Of a DNA stretch of 30,000 bases, positions 9,577-18,984 are shown piece by piece. The notes under the pieces were generated by a model, which did not search any database, was not told the DNA's origin, and saw nothing but the letters and a program-made list of their open reading frames with translations. A program made the translations under genes and the position numbers. The number at the start of each line of letters is the position of its first letter. The first letter of the stretch is position 1. Source of the DNA: Chrysomallon squamiferum (Eukaryota > Mollusca > Gastropoda > Neomphalida > Peltospiridae); assembly GCA_012295275.1 (NCBI GenBank), contig CM022674.1, positions 5,771,436-5,801,435 of the forward strand, given 5' to 3'.

Positions 9577-9580
<4 letters not shown>
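9476..9580. promoter_or_regulatory. Short unique spacer with CRE-like site
   Basis: Between the minisatellite and a T29 run there is unique DNA with TTACGTCA (9557-9564), a CRE/PAR-bZIP variant, overlapped at its end by a CACATG E-box (9563-9568). Motif match only. Confidence 0.2.
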
Positions 9581-9611
<31 letters not shown>

Positions 9612-9675
9612 TTTTTTATAGAAATGACTCACATAATGTAGGTGAACTTTCTTTTTTTAATTCAAATTTAAATTT

Positions 9676-9706
<31 letters not shown>
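9581..9706. repeat. Two poly(T) tracts
   Basis: T29 at 9581-9609 and T27 at 9680-9706. The long frames through them on both strands are homopolymer artefacts. Confidence 0.95.
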
Positions 9707-10129
9707 GGACATGTAATAAAATACATACAAATTAAATTTCTTACTTCCTGGACTGTCATTTTGACTTTTCCATATCTTTCAGGAGCAATAAAAAGCTTGG
9801 CAAATGTTAAAAAATATAGGTTAACAGTTTGTTGGGGTGGCTGTTTAAAAAAAATAAAAAAAATAAAAAGAAATATGAATACTTGGCATTTCAAAGTGGG
9901 TTTTTGGATCAAGGGTAAAATGGTCATCTTTACGAGTAGAACGTTTGTTTTCCATTTTGAAATATGGCTTGTAAAGTGATCTGGTTCAGTGGCAGCATTA
10001 ATTCCCATTCCACAGCCGAAGTATGAATTTTTTAGTAAATAAATGAGGTAGTGTAAGCTGAGTCAATTCTTTCATGTTTGTGGAACATGCAGTATGTCGT
10101 AGCAAAAATAGTTTTTGTATTGTGTGTTG
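9707..10129. other. Unique AT-rich stretch
   Basis: A pyrimidine-AG (TATCTTTCAG, about 9773-9782) resembles an acceptor, but the following frame has no good donor and runs into an A-rich low-complexity segment. No gene is called. Confidence 0.5.
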
Positions 10130-10195
10130 TTCTCTGTACATGTGTGTGTATGTGTGTTTGTGAGAGGGTGTATGAGAGTATTTGTGTTTGAGTAG

Positions 10196-10228
<33 letters not shown>

Positions 10229-10422
10229 GGGTGTGTGTGTGAGAGAGAAAGTCTGTTTGTTTTGTGTGTGTATGTGTCAATGAAATGTATGTGTGTATTT
10301 TTGTGTGTGTGTGTGAAATATATGTTTGTGTATGAATTTTGTGCATATGTGAGAAAAACAATGTGAATATGTTTTTGTGTATGAATATGTAACAATGTGA
10401 GAAAAACAATGTGTGTGTGTTT

Positions 10423-10475
<53 letters not shown>

Positions 10476-10492
10476 GGTGTGTGGGTGTATGT
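10130..10492. repeat. (TG)n-rich tract
   Basis: Long imperfect TG repeats, densest at 10201-10250 and 10411-10492, with internal near-duplications such as GTGAGAAAAACAATGTG (10349 and 10397). The overlapping minus-strand Thr-His frames are repeat artefacts. Confidence 0.95.
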
Positions 10493-10760
10493 TTCAGTAG
10501 CTCCATATTGTAAATCACAAAGCATACGTGACCGAAACTTGCTGTGGTTTATTTTTATTCATATTCTGATCACCTGATACAGCACTCGCTACCTGTTCTG
10601 CCAGTGCAGAGTGTTTCACAATCACGCTTTCACTGACAAAATACAGGACACATAATTTACTAGGTAAAACACACCTTGAGGGTGGGAAGGTGTGAATACA
10701 CAATTTACATAATGTATGGCTGTGCAGGCAAAATATAGTTTGATATTTTTCCAATTCATT
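10493..10760. other. Unique complex block
   Basis: Higher-complexity DNA with a minus-strand 79-codon frame (10515-10754) that includes a protein-like SESVIVKHSALAEQVASAVS segment. A possible acceptor (TTTTACCTAG on the minus strand) lies within it. Not recognised; coding is possible but unproven. Confidence 0.2.
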
Positions 10761-10799
10761 ACTTTAAAAAAAAATTAAAAAAATGTTGTAAAGAACATA

Positions 10800-11910
10800 C
10801 TTGTGCTGGTTTGGAAATTAGTGTAAATATATTCTGAATATTTGAAAGTTGATTGTTTTTGTCTCTTAAATATGTTCTGTGATGGTGCAGAAGTTAGGCT
10901 GTGTTTAGTTTAGATATTTCAGAGTAGTTTTTATTGTTAATGGTAACTGGGTTGGTGCAGCCCTTCTTAAAACATCAGATTTGTTTCGTAAGCATTTGTA
11001 ATTATAGCTGTCTAAGGCCACACCATGTTGAAAGCTCTGGTTTTCTTCTGATCATCAGAGTTTAAGCAAATTTAGCTTGTTTAGTACCAGTAATATTCTG
11101 TATATTTTTAGTTAACTTTTTATTATTATTATTGTTATTGTTATTAATGGTATGAGCAAGCTGTCTAAATATGTGATCTGTGTTTATAATTTTCTCTTTT
11201 CTTTTGTTGTAAAGTAAACCTATCTATGGTCCAATGTATGTAAATATATTCTGTATATTATTGCATTTATTATTATTATTATTTTTTTATTATTTTTTTT
11301 TTTTTATGTTAATATTAGTATCATCACAAAATCTAAGTTATTATTTTTTTTAAAGTAAATTTGCATTTGTACAATAATAAGTTGTTGTTTTTTTCTTTAT
11401 ACATATGCCCTTGACATTTTTTTTTAAACGTATCCTTGTATTTGTGCAAGCAGTATGGTCTAAATGTATTCTGTATTAGGATTTCAGTTTTCTTTTTTTT
11501 CTTCAACAGTCTTATTATAGAGTTTAAATTCATTCTCTACATTTGCTGGTTTACTTATTGATTTATTTATTGACTGATTGATTGATTTATTATTTTTTGC
11601 TCTTTATTTTATTTCATTTTATTATTAAGTTTTTTTCATTTTTATTTATTTATTTATTTTTTTTTTTTTAAAGTTTACCTACAGCACTTTCGAACATAAT
11701 ATGTCTAAATATATTTTTGTTTATAATGAAATAGCTCTTTTATTTATTTCTTATGGTGCAAACAAAATTAAATACCATTATGTGGAGGTGTGATCAAATG
11801 GCCTAATACCCGTGAATACTTTTATCTGACTGTTTTATCTGTTTTGTTCCTGAAGCATATCTGTGGCGATATTAACTAGTAGAATAAATACATTCTGTTT
11901 GCTTTCAGCT
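10800..11910 (+). repeat. Diverged repeat family, about 6 units
   Basis: A degenerate core close to GTCTAAATATATTCTGTATA recurs at about 10824, 11162, 11237, 11459, 11702 and 11880. Several copies are preceded 30-40 bases upstream by a T-run followed by TAAAGTAAACCT-like sequence (11211, 11353, 11427, 11670). Units are separated by TTA/TTTA-rich filler. They look like old, diverged copies of one short repeat with irregular spacing of roughly 180-240 bp. No gene is supported here. Confidence 0.45.
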
Positions 11911-11914
11911 GACA

Positions 11915-12049
11915 GTTTTATTTATTTATTTATTTTGTTATTATTTTTATTTATATATTTATTATTATTTTATTTATTTATTTTCTATGTTGTGTGTGTT
12001 TGTGTAATTGTGTATTGTTTACTTCTTTCTTGTAAGAAAAAAGTTGTTT
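11915..12049. repeat. (TTTA)n-rich tract
   Basis: Imperfect TTTA/TTA repeats; the 100-residue frame across it is low complexity. Confidence 0.85.
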
Positions 12050-12170
12050 TTAATTTTATTTATCTTATATTTTTATATACTTTTATTTGTATATTTATAT
12101 TTTATATACTTTTATTTGTATATTTATATTTAATTTACTTTTATTTGTATATTTATATTTTATAAACTTG
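12050..12170 (+). repeat. 29-bp tandem repeat
   Basis: ACTTTTATTTGTATATTTAT begins at 12079, 12108 and 12137, an exact 29-bp spacing, with partial units at both edges. Confidence 0.95.
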
Positions 12171-12295
12171 TATACAGTCTACCAATGTCTTGTCAAAAAA
12201 TCTCTCTCCCTTTCTCTCTCTCTCACTCATTCCTGATGTCTTTGTTGTCCTGTCTCTGTCTTCTTCTTTCCTTCTCTCACTCCCTCTCTTTCATA
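12171..12295. repeat. CT-rich pyrimidine tract
   Basis: Imperfect CT/TC sequence; overlapping serine/leucine frames are artefacts. Confidence 0.85.
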
Positions 12296-12780
12296 ACTCA
12301 CTTTATTGCCTACAAAGAAAACAATCACACAAAAGCAGGTATAGACATATACTACAGATATGTGGGATACGTTCTAGCACTTAAACTGAACACTATTCAC
12401 ATTTTAACAGAAAGTCAACTGATATGACCATACCTGCTTTATCATCGCAGCCCAAGTTTTATACCCTATAACACTTTTACCGACATTTGCTCGCCACGGA
12501 ATAATTTACTACTGTTGTCTGGATGTGTAAAATAATACATGGCACACTTAAAAGATTATAGTATACCAAAAACAAAATATTTCATAGAGGCTTTATCCAC
12601 TCTTGTTTGAAGAAGAAATTATACTTTCTAACCCCTTGTCGTTATGAGAAAAGCAATAATTTAGAGATAACACTGACACTGTTCAGTTGTTTCTTATCAT
12701 GTACATATCCACGGTAAGTAGTTTTGTATTGGTTACCTAGAGATCTATCGAGAGGGTTTTTCAAAATCTGATACACATGA
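12296..12780. other. Unique stretch, no gene called
   Basis: Complex sequence with a consensus donor ACG|GTAAGTAG (GT at about 12714) and a possible acceptor TTATCATCGCAG (about 12440-12451). The frames between them are short or stopped, so no exon is called. Confidence 0.4.
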
Positions 12781-12849
12781 TCCATTTAGTGAGATAAAAA
12801 AAATAAAAAAATAAAAAATTTTTTTTAATGAATTTTCAGTTGTTTATAT

Positions 12850-13290
12850 AAAGGAGCCAATAAATTAGAATTAACAACTGGAATTCTCTACAGAGAAGTA
12901 AAAAAAAAGAAAAAAAAAATGTTTATAAATAATCTTTTATTGTTTTTGTAAAGGAACCAATGAATTAATAAGAAGGATATTCTCTACACTGAGATAAAAT
13001 AAAATAATAAAAATAAAATAAATAATGTTTATAAATATTCTTTTATTGTTTATGTAAAGGAACCAATGAATTAATAATAAGGATATTCTCTACACTGAGA
13101 TAAAATAAAATAATAAAAATAAAATAAATAATGTTTATAAATATTCTTTTATTGTTTATGTAAAGGAACCAATGAATTAATAATAAGGATATTCTCTACA
13201 CTGAGATAAAATAAAATAATAAAAATAAAATAAATAATGTTTATAAATATTCTTTTATTGTTTATGTAAAGAAACCAATGAATTTACAAG
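12850..13290 (+). repeat. 106-bp tandem repeat
   Basis: Units start at AAAGGAACCAATGAATTAAT (12950, 13056, 13162), spaced exactly 106 bp and almost identical. A diverged 100-bp unit precedes them at 12850, a truncated unit (AAAGAAACCAATGAAT) follows at 13268, and traces extend upstream to about 12780. Near identity of the central copies points to recent duplication. Confidence 0.97.
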
Positions 13291-13540
13291 AAGCATAATG
13301 CTTCATTTTTTTCCTCATTCTTTTTTGAATGTTTAGATCATTTTCTATTTTTTATTATTATTTTTTTTTTAATGCTATAAGTGACATTATTTGAAAGCTG
13401 ATTTTAAATTTATGTGTATATAACTTCATAGAAATCTAAATAAAGGTCTGCATAAATTTAAATATGATTTATGGCAATTTAAATAGATATTTAAAGAAAT
13501 GAAAACTTCACGGACTGAAAAGATTATTATCAATCTTATT
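13291..13540. other. AT-rich unique stretch
   Basis: No gene or repeat structure is seen apart from the small palindrome AAGCATAATGCTT. Confidence 0.6.
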
Positions 13541-13850
13541 TGTAATACATATACACACATGCACACAGACACACATTCACACTCAGACACATACACATAC
13601 ACACAATACAAGCACACTATACACAGTTGTTCCTTTTATCCACTACAAAGCTTTCAGCTCCTTTTGTATCATCAAAATGTTTAATATCCTTGTAAACACA
13701 AACATAAACACACAAACACACTAACACACACACACATGCATGCACCAATGCACACACACACACACATATTACACAATTGTTCCTGTCTTCCACTACTAAG
13801 CTTCTGAAACATTTTTCCATCATTGAAATTTAAACAGATCTTCTTGTAAA
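13541..13850 (+). repeat. Diverged 150-bp direct duplication with (CA)n
   Basis: Two units each contain a CA-rich segment followed by ACACArTTGTTCCT, a CCACTAC(A/T)AAGCTT block and a CTTGTAAA end (13621-13697 and 13771-13850). The offset is 150 bp. The CA segments differ in length, as expected for independent slippage after duplication. Confidence 0.88.
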
Positions 13851-14159
13851 ACATGTCGCTGTTACCAAGTCTGGAGTTAAACTGCTGTCGTAGCCCTTTA
13901 TTGCTTTCACTACTACTTAGTTTCTATATTTAGTCACTGACGATGAAATAATGGAATCGATAAGAAAAAAAAAAAAAAAAAAAAAAAACTAGGCTGATAA
14001 TGGGTTTTGGTTAATATACACAAATGAACCTTGTGTTTATTTGTCTCTGTATCCATAAACAAAACATTCAGCTAGTTGGATCACGTACTCTCAGAAAGTT
14101 TTGTACAACATGATTTATTGATCCAGTGTTCTAAAAAAAAAAAAAAAAATCCATCACTT
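13851..14159. other. Unique stretch with two poly(A) tracts
   Basis: A-runs at 13965-13988 and about 14132-14147 are separated by unique DNA. No gene is supported. Confidence 0.7.
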
Positions 14160-14296
14160 ACGAGTCCAACATTATCTGTTTTTCTTTTATCTTTTTTTTT
14201 TTTCTGTCTTTCTTTGTTTTCCTGTTTCTCTTTTTCTCTCCTCCACTATCTGTCTATCTCTCATTGTATGTCTATTTCTACCTTTATTTTTTTTTT

Positions 14297-14355
<59 letters not shown>

Positions 14356-14500
14356 CTCTCTCATTTTCACCATCATTCACTCTTTCTTTTTGTCTCTTTG
14401 TCCCATCATTTTTTTTTTTTCCCCTTTTGTTTTCATCTTTCTCCTTGTCGCTAATGTCACTCTCCCTCTGTCGAGTTTATCTCCTTATTCCACTAAATCT
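14160..14500. repeat. Pyrimidine tract with (CT)n
   Basis: T- and C-rich DNA with a pure CT run at about 14300-14352. It lies directly upstream of the 14511 exon candidate and could act as its polypyrimidine tract. The overlapping serine/leucine frames are artefacts. Confidence 0.9.
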
Positions 14501-14510
14501 ATAAACACAG

Positions 14511-14585
14511 GTAGCCCAGAGCAGGATTGGATTCCTCAACACAAGCTGGACGTTTGGTTTGTTCCCATGGAAACGGGTACATCAG
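14511..14585 (+). CDS. Candidate internal exon, 75 bp, phase 1-1
   Basis: The boundaries are AAACACAG|GT (AG at 14509-14510) and ATCAG|GTGAGA (GT at 14586), the latter a strong donor. The exon is 75 bases, symmetric with phase 1 at both ends. It reads GSPEQDWIPQHKLDVWFVPM then ETGTSG, a normal-looking peptide with two tryptophans. A long pyrimidine tract precedes it. The family is not recognised. The exon also contains GTTCCCATGGAAAC (14561-14574), one base from a textbook RFX X-box, so a regulatory reading is a real alternative. Being phase 1-1 it could be skipped or inserted without a frame change. Continuity with the 6459 exon is unproven. Confidence 0.38.
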
Positions 14586-14834
14586 GTGAGAGAATGACAC
14601 TGCATAGTTTATCTTTGTATCCAGGTAACAATCGTTATAAATGCAGCATGCTAAAAGGAACAGTTAATGTTTAAGGCTGGATGGCGGTGTTGTAATTATA
14701 GACGTGTGGGACGTGAAGGTTTTTTGAAGATAACCGGTTTCCTGAGGTGTTGATGGACAAAAAAAAAAAAAGAAAAGAGAAATAAGTATTGTGTTGTCAT
14801 TGGTTGCAGTAGAAAAAAGACAAAAGAAAAGAGG
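14586..14834. other. Unique stretch downstream of exon candidate
   Basis: Complex but without further exon evidence; it ends in an A-run at about 14759-14771. Confidence 0.5.
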
Positions 14835-14985
14835 TGAGGAATAAATATGAGAGAAAGAAGAAGAGATAAGAGCAGAAATTACGAAAGAAAGAAGAAGAGG
14901 GGAGATGGAGAAATGTGAAAGAAAGAAGAGGAGGGAAGATGAAGAAATGTGAAAGAATGAAGATGAGGGAAGAGGGTGATATAAG
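14835..14985 (+). repeat. Purine-rich minisatellite, about 34-bp period
   Basis: AAATATGAGAGAAAGAAG-like starts at about 14843, 14876, 14911 and 14945 give four diverged 33-35 bp units made almost wholly of A and G. The minus-strand serine/phenylalanine frames across it are artefacts. Confidence 0.8.
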
Positions 14986-15200
14986 ATAAAGAGTTGTGAC
15001 TGTTTCAGTGTGACACAGAACGAGATCGGATGAAAGAGAATATTGACAGACGTAGAGCAGCATGCCACTGTGACGGTAGTTGTTACTGAATCGCTGTGTG
15101 CTACATGACCTGCAGTGTACTGGTTTGGGCGGTTTTTCGTACTCGTTCAGTTAACTTCACAGGCGACAAACACGTTCCCGGTAATACAGGTCTGTGTCAA
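14986..15200. other. Moderately CpG-containing unique block
   Basis: Unique DNA with scattered CG dinucleotides. A plus-strand open stretch begins at an ATG near 15106 and reads about 35 normal-looking codons before running into a T-run. CACAG|GCGACA (about 15162) resembles an acceptor, but no exon can be closed. Confidence 0.25.
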
Positions 15201-15546
15201 AGTCAAGTTTTTCTTCTTTTTTTTTTTTTCCTTTTTTTTCTTCCTTCACGACAAAAAAGAAAAAAATTTCAAACACAGAGAGAGAGATTTTTTAGGAGTG
15301 GCTCAGAAGGTCAACAAAAGAAGACTGACCTTTTTGTTTTAATTATTCCATTTTCTTTTTTCTTTTTTTATCTTTTCATGTTATTTTCTCCCACTGTGTC
15401 TGGTATATTTTATTTTTTTTATTTTTTTTGCTGCGTAACTACTGCTGGACAAACGAAAGAAACAGCCAGGTTGGTGGGTTGATTTTCTTTTTTTTTACTT
15501 CTTCTTCTTCTCGTCTTTCTTTCTTTCTTTTATTATCTCTGGTCAG
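15201..15546. other. Pyrimidine/T-rich stretch
   Basis: Repeated T-runs and a CTT/TTTC tract (about 15487-15535) that ends in TCTCTGGTCAG, an acceptor-like sequence for the next entry. Confidence 0.7.
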
Positions 15547-15607
15547 GCAAAACCGAGGTGGGGTTGCTCAGTGATTGGTGGGTGACGATGTGTACACTGC
15601 TGTTGAG
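15547..15607 (+). CDS. Weak exon candidate
   Basis: A very strong polypyrimidine tract ends in GGTCAG (AG at 15545-15546). Only one phase stays open: with two bases completing the first codon it reads KTEVGLLSDWWVTMCTLLLR. This phase matches the phase-1 end of the 14511-14585 exon, where the junction codon would be GGC (Gly). A possible donor is GAG|GTTAAA at 15608; unspliced, the frame would stop at TAG 15642-15644. The phase match has about a one in three chance of being accidental, and no family is recognised. Confidence 0.17.
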
Positions 15608-16444
15608 GTTAAAACCACACTGCTCGGGTATTCACATTGGCTAGTTTAGTTAAGCTGTACCAACGTGAGGGTGGATCACCTCATTACCTTGTGGGATATA
15701 TAGAAGTTTATATCAACTGTTGCCACGTTTTTGACTGTGGTCAGGAGTGACTAGAGAAATGTGGGGGCTTGTAAAGGAGAAAAAGGAGAAAAAGAAAGAG
15801 AAACTTTAAACAGAAGATTACTGAAACATGAGACAACGAGGACAAAAAGAGCCTGGAGGTATTTTAATTTAGATATATGTCTGTGAAGGTGAAATATTTT
15901 CAGCTTGTGTGTAGCAGAAAAAAATGAAAGGAAAAAAGAATATTTTTGTATTTTAACAGACTGTGAGGGAGAATAACTTTATTACTTGGACAGACATCAT
16001 TCTCTTTTCACATTCAGGACGATGATGGTAACACTGAAATAAGGAAAATATCTGAGAAAAAGGTAAAAAAAAAGAATGAAAAATAATGAAATAAATAGAT
16101 TTAATAGATAAGTTATATTCTGACTTATTTAAAAAAACAACAGTGAAACAATTTATTACTCGTCAGTGACAGACAATTAAACTTGAATATTAATCCAGTT
16201 TGGAACAGCCTGTGAAAAGAAGACACACACAGAGCAATCAATATGTTGTTGTTACCTGGTAAACATTTACAGGCGTGCAGGAAAACTGTATGTACTAACA
16301 ACTGCAGTTGCTGTGCTTGAAAAAAAAATATGAAGATAACTCGGTTAAAAAAAACAACAACAGAAATCAAGCTTTCGAGGAGAAACAAAAAGAAAGACAA
16401 TAGTTTTAACACTTTGAAACCCGGTGAGCCTTTTTACAAGGCTT

Positions 16445-16472
16445 TGTGTGTGTGTGTGTGTGTGTGTGTGTG
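16445..16472. repeat. (TG)n microsatellite
   Basis: Fourteen perfect TG units. Confidence 0.97.
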
Positions 16473-16709
16473 ATAAAAAAACAACATCACCACTGTTATG
16501 TTTTCATTGTTAGGAAGGTGATTCGACACTGAGGATTTCTACAAGTAAAAAGACAAACAAGATTTAACTTTAATAGATCATTTACAGGGTAAAGTACTCG
16601 CTTTCACGTACTGCATATTCTAATGACTTGGGTGTGCAGCAAACAAAGCTAGTCATCAAAAGCATGAAGTCAACTGCATTTAATACAGATAGACTGAGGA
16701 TGAAACAGA

Positions 16710-16868
16710 GATACAGTAACAGGAAAAAAAACAGAGTGAGTAATAGGAAAAAAGAGACACAGTGAGTAATAGAAAAAAGAGACACAGTGAGTAATAGAAA
16801 AAATAGACAGTGTGGGCAGCAGGAAAAGAGACAGAATGAGTAACAGAAAAAGAGACAGAGAGACAGAA
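16710..16868 (+). repeat. 25-bp purine-rich minisatellite
   Basis: Six units start at TAATAG/TAACAG (16717, 16741, 16767, 16792, 16817, 16841) with 24-26 bp spacing; the core is GTAATAGAAAAAAGAGACAC. Three units contain GTGAGTAAT, which matches a 5' splice donor. It sits inside the larger repeat family where each unit has a purine-rich GAGACAGA segment, so it is probably an expansion of that segment. Confidence 0.92.
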
Positions 16869-17764
16869 ACATAACTGCAACAGATGACACATAAGAGTGA
16901 TATATTGTATTACTGCTCAGAGTCCATACTGAGTTTTTAATCTTGCTACTGTTTTTAATCTATCTACGAAGATAACAGTGAAAGAAGATAAAGAAAAAAA
17001 AGAGAGAACTGCAGTGCAGCAGCAGAAGATGAAAGGTATTTTGTTACCATCCAAAACATCTACAAGTGTATGTACTCACAACAACCACTTCTGTTACGAA
17101 ATTACGAAGATACCAGCACATCAGTAAAAACAAAGATGTCAAAAAAAACAGACAGAGACACTTTATTGAAGTAAATTAATTTGCTATTTCACCTACGAAT
17201 TTTACATCAGTTTACATAATACGACCACTCTTCCCATGTTTGAAGCAACAAAGAAAACAACAGCAGTCATAAAATAAAACAGACATATCTAATTGCCAAA
17301 TGCGAAGGTATTTTCTTACATCAGACAAAAATGTAGCAGATTACATGCACAACTATGGCAGCCATGTTTTGAAACTATGAAGATAACAAAGAAGAGAACT
17401 AATTGCTGTGGATGACGATACAAATATTTTGTTACCTCATGTCCTGTGTTGCAGATTATACCTACAACTTGGTTGCCATGTTTCAGCACTTCAAGATACA
17501 GTCTTCCCAGATTTGTCCATGAGAAATGAAGTCAGGAATGAGACATAGTTGTAACTGATCAGGGTGGAGCACAGTGTGTTACCTCATGGGACAGGTAGAG
17601 TTTTGTATGTGAACAGCTACTGTTGCTGAGTTTTAGCAGGACTGAGATTATTAAAGCATGAGATAGTCTGCAATATAATCTGAGAAAATGAAACTTTACC
17701 ATAGACGACTTATTTCTTAGTTGGATGCATGGTGGCGTTATTTAGTTAAATATACAACATGTTA

Positions 17765-18222
17765 AGTTGGTTAAGAAGATAACTTTTTACTTGGTTTGTA
17801 AGATGACTCTTTAACTTGGTTAAATAGAGGACCTTTTTTTTATTTTTTAGTTAATATATGACATGTTATTTTGTTAAATATATGACTTTTTTTTTAACTT
17901 GGTTAAATAGATAACTTTTTTACATTGTTAAGTAGATGAAATTTTACTTTGTTAAGTAGATGAAATTTTACTTGGTTATGTAGATGAAATTTTACTTGGT
18001 TAAGTAGATGAAATTTTACTTGGTTAAGTGGAGGACTTTTTACTTTGTTATGTAGGTGAAATTTTACTTGGTTAAGTAGATGACTTATTACTTTGTTAAG
18101 TAGATGACTTTTTACTTTGTTAAGTGGATGAAATTTTACTTTGTTAAGTAGAGGACTTATTACTTTGTTAAGTAGATGAAATTTTACTTGGTTAAGTGGA
18201 GGACTTTTTGCTTTGTTAAGTA
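17765..18222 (+). repeat. 24-bp minisatellite, about 18 units
   Basis: Units of AGATGAAATTTTACTTGGTT-type sequence recur at exact 24-bp spacing from about 17934 to 18198, with more diverged units upstream (17777, 17801, 17825) and a T-rich interruption near 17833-17895. Two variants alternate, GATGAAATTTTACTT and GA(T/G)GACTT(T/A)TTACTT. Confidence 0.97.
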
Positions 18223-18370
18223 TGTGATGATTGTATACAGCTATTGTTGCTACCTCTCGTATCTAAGTAGGAAAGTGGCACAATGACAGATTATCCGAAA
18301 GATAAATATTTAATTTTAATGACTGGTGAAATAGAAATACCTAATTACATTGGTAAGCAAACACAAGTTT

Positions 18371-18380
18371 GTATATATAT

Positions 18381-18416
<36 letters not shown>

Positions 18417-18442
18417 TAATGACTTATTATATATATATATAG
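18371..18442. repeat. (TA)n microsatellite
   Basis: Two TA runs separated by TTCTAATGACTTAT. Confidence 0.95.
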
Positions 18443-18984
18443 TTGTTATTTTTGAACTGTGAACAAAACCATCGGATCATTCATGTGATAGAGAAAGATA
18501 AAACTAAAGAACAAAAGACAATGGGATTAGAGAAAAAGATAGACTTAAATACAAGAAACCTCTGCACCACTGAATTCCCTCAGTGAATGAGAGAAAAGGA
18601 AAAATGGAAAGAGAGACAGAAAGAAGAAAAGAAAAATAATTACAGCAAACGAGGACAGGAGATTATGTTACCAGTAGGACACAAAAGCACTCTTGCCATA
18701 CAAAAACAACTGTTGTTATGTTTCAGTATTGGAAAAAAATAATACAAAATGGCCTGAGAGAAAAAAAAAAACAGAGAGAGAAAGTGAGACGTTAAAAAAA
18801 AAAACTGTTACATATGACTCTTGCTTTTTAAAAAAAACAAAAATAACATTTACTGCCATAATATTTTCACCTGGGAAGTTTTGAAAAAAAAAGAGAAGAA
18901 AACAGGTGATGATTTGTACTTCAAATGTCACAGGAGAAAAGAGACAGAAGCCGAATCAGTTGTGCAAAGTTTTAGTAATCTTGT

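Larger units (their letters stand above)
15681..18910 (+). repeat. Degenerate tandem/dispersed repeat family with about 10 units
   Basis: A recurring module reads approximately TTTTGTTACCTCATG, a spacer of about 20 bases, then TATGTACACAACTACTGTTG, CCATGTTTTGAAACT and GAAGATAACA. It is followed by a purine-rich GAGACAGA-type stretch and AACTGCAG/GATGACGA. I place units at about 15681-15743, 16242-16341, 16481-16520 (partial), 16905-16985, 17035-17115, 17184-17265, 17305-17395, 17423-17500, 17572-17650, 18225-18290 (partial), 18661-18735 and perhaps 18838-18910. Between 17035 and 17572 they sit at 118-149 bp spacing; elsewhere the inter-unit sequence has expanded. No gene is supported here. 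Homology is read by eye; the individual alignments are imperfect. Confidence 0.6.

Noticed and set aside
10032-10525. Overlapping His/Thr-rich minus-strand ORFs up to 148 codons
   Set aside because: They are translations of the (TG)n tract in different frames.
12440-12714. Exon between TTATCATCGCAG and ACG|GTAAGTAG
   Set aside because: All three frames meet stops between the acceptor and the donor.
14076-14500. Ser/Leu-rich ORFs of 142 and 136 codons
   Set aside because: They are translations of the pyrimidine tract. Only the end of one of them (14511-14585) coincides with an exon candidate, which is called separately.
14664-15068. Ser/Leu/Phe-rich minus-strand ORFs (134 and 88 codons)
   Set aside because: They follow the purine-rich minisatellite at 14835-14985, so the open frames come from composition.
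16582-16892. Cys/Phe/Leu-rich minus-strand ORFs resembling membrane proteins
   Set aside because: They are generated by the 25-bp purine-rich minisatellite; the apparent hydrophobic repeats have the period of the array.
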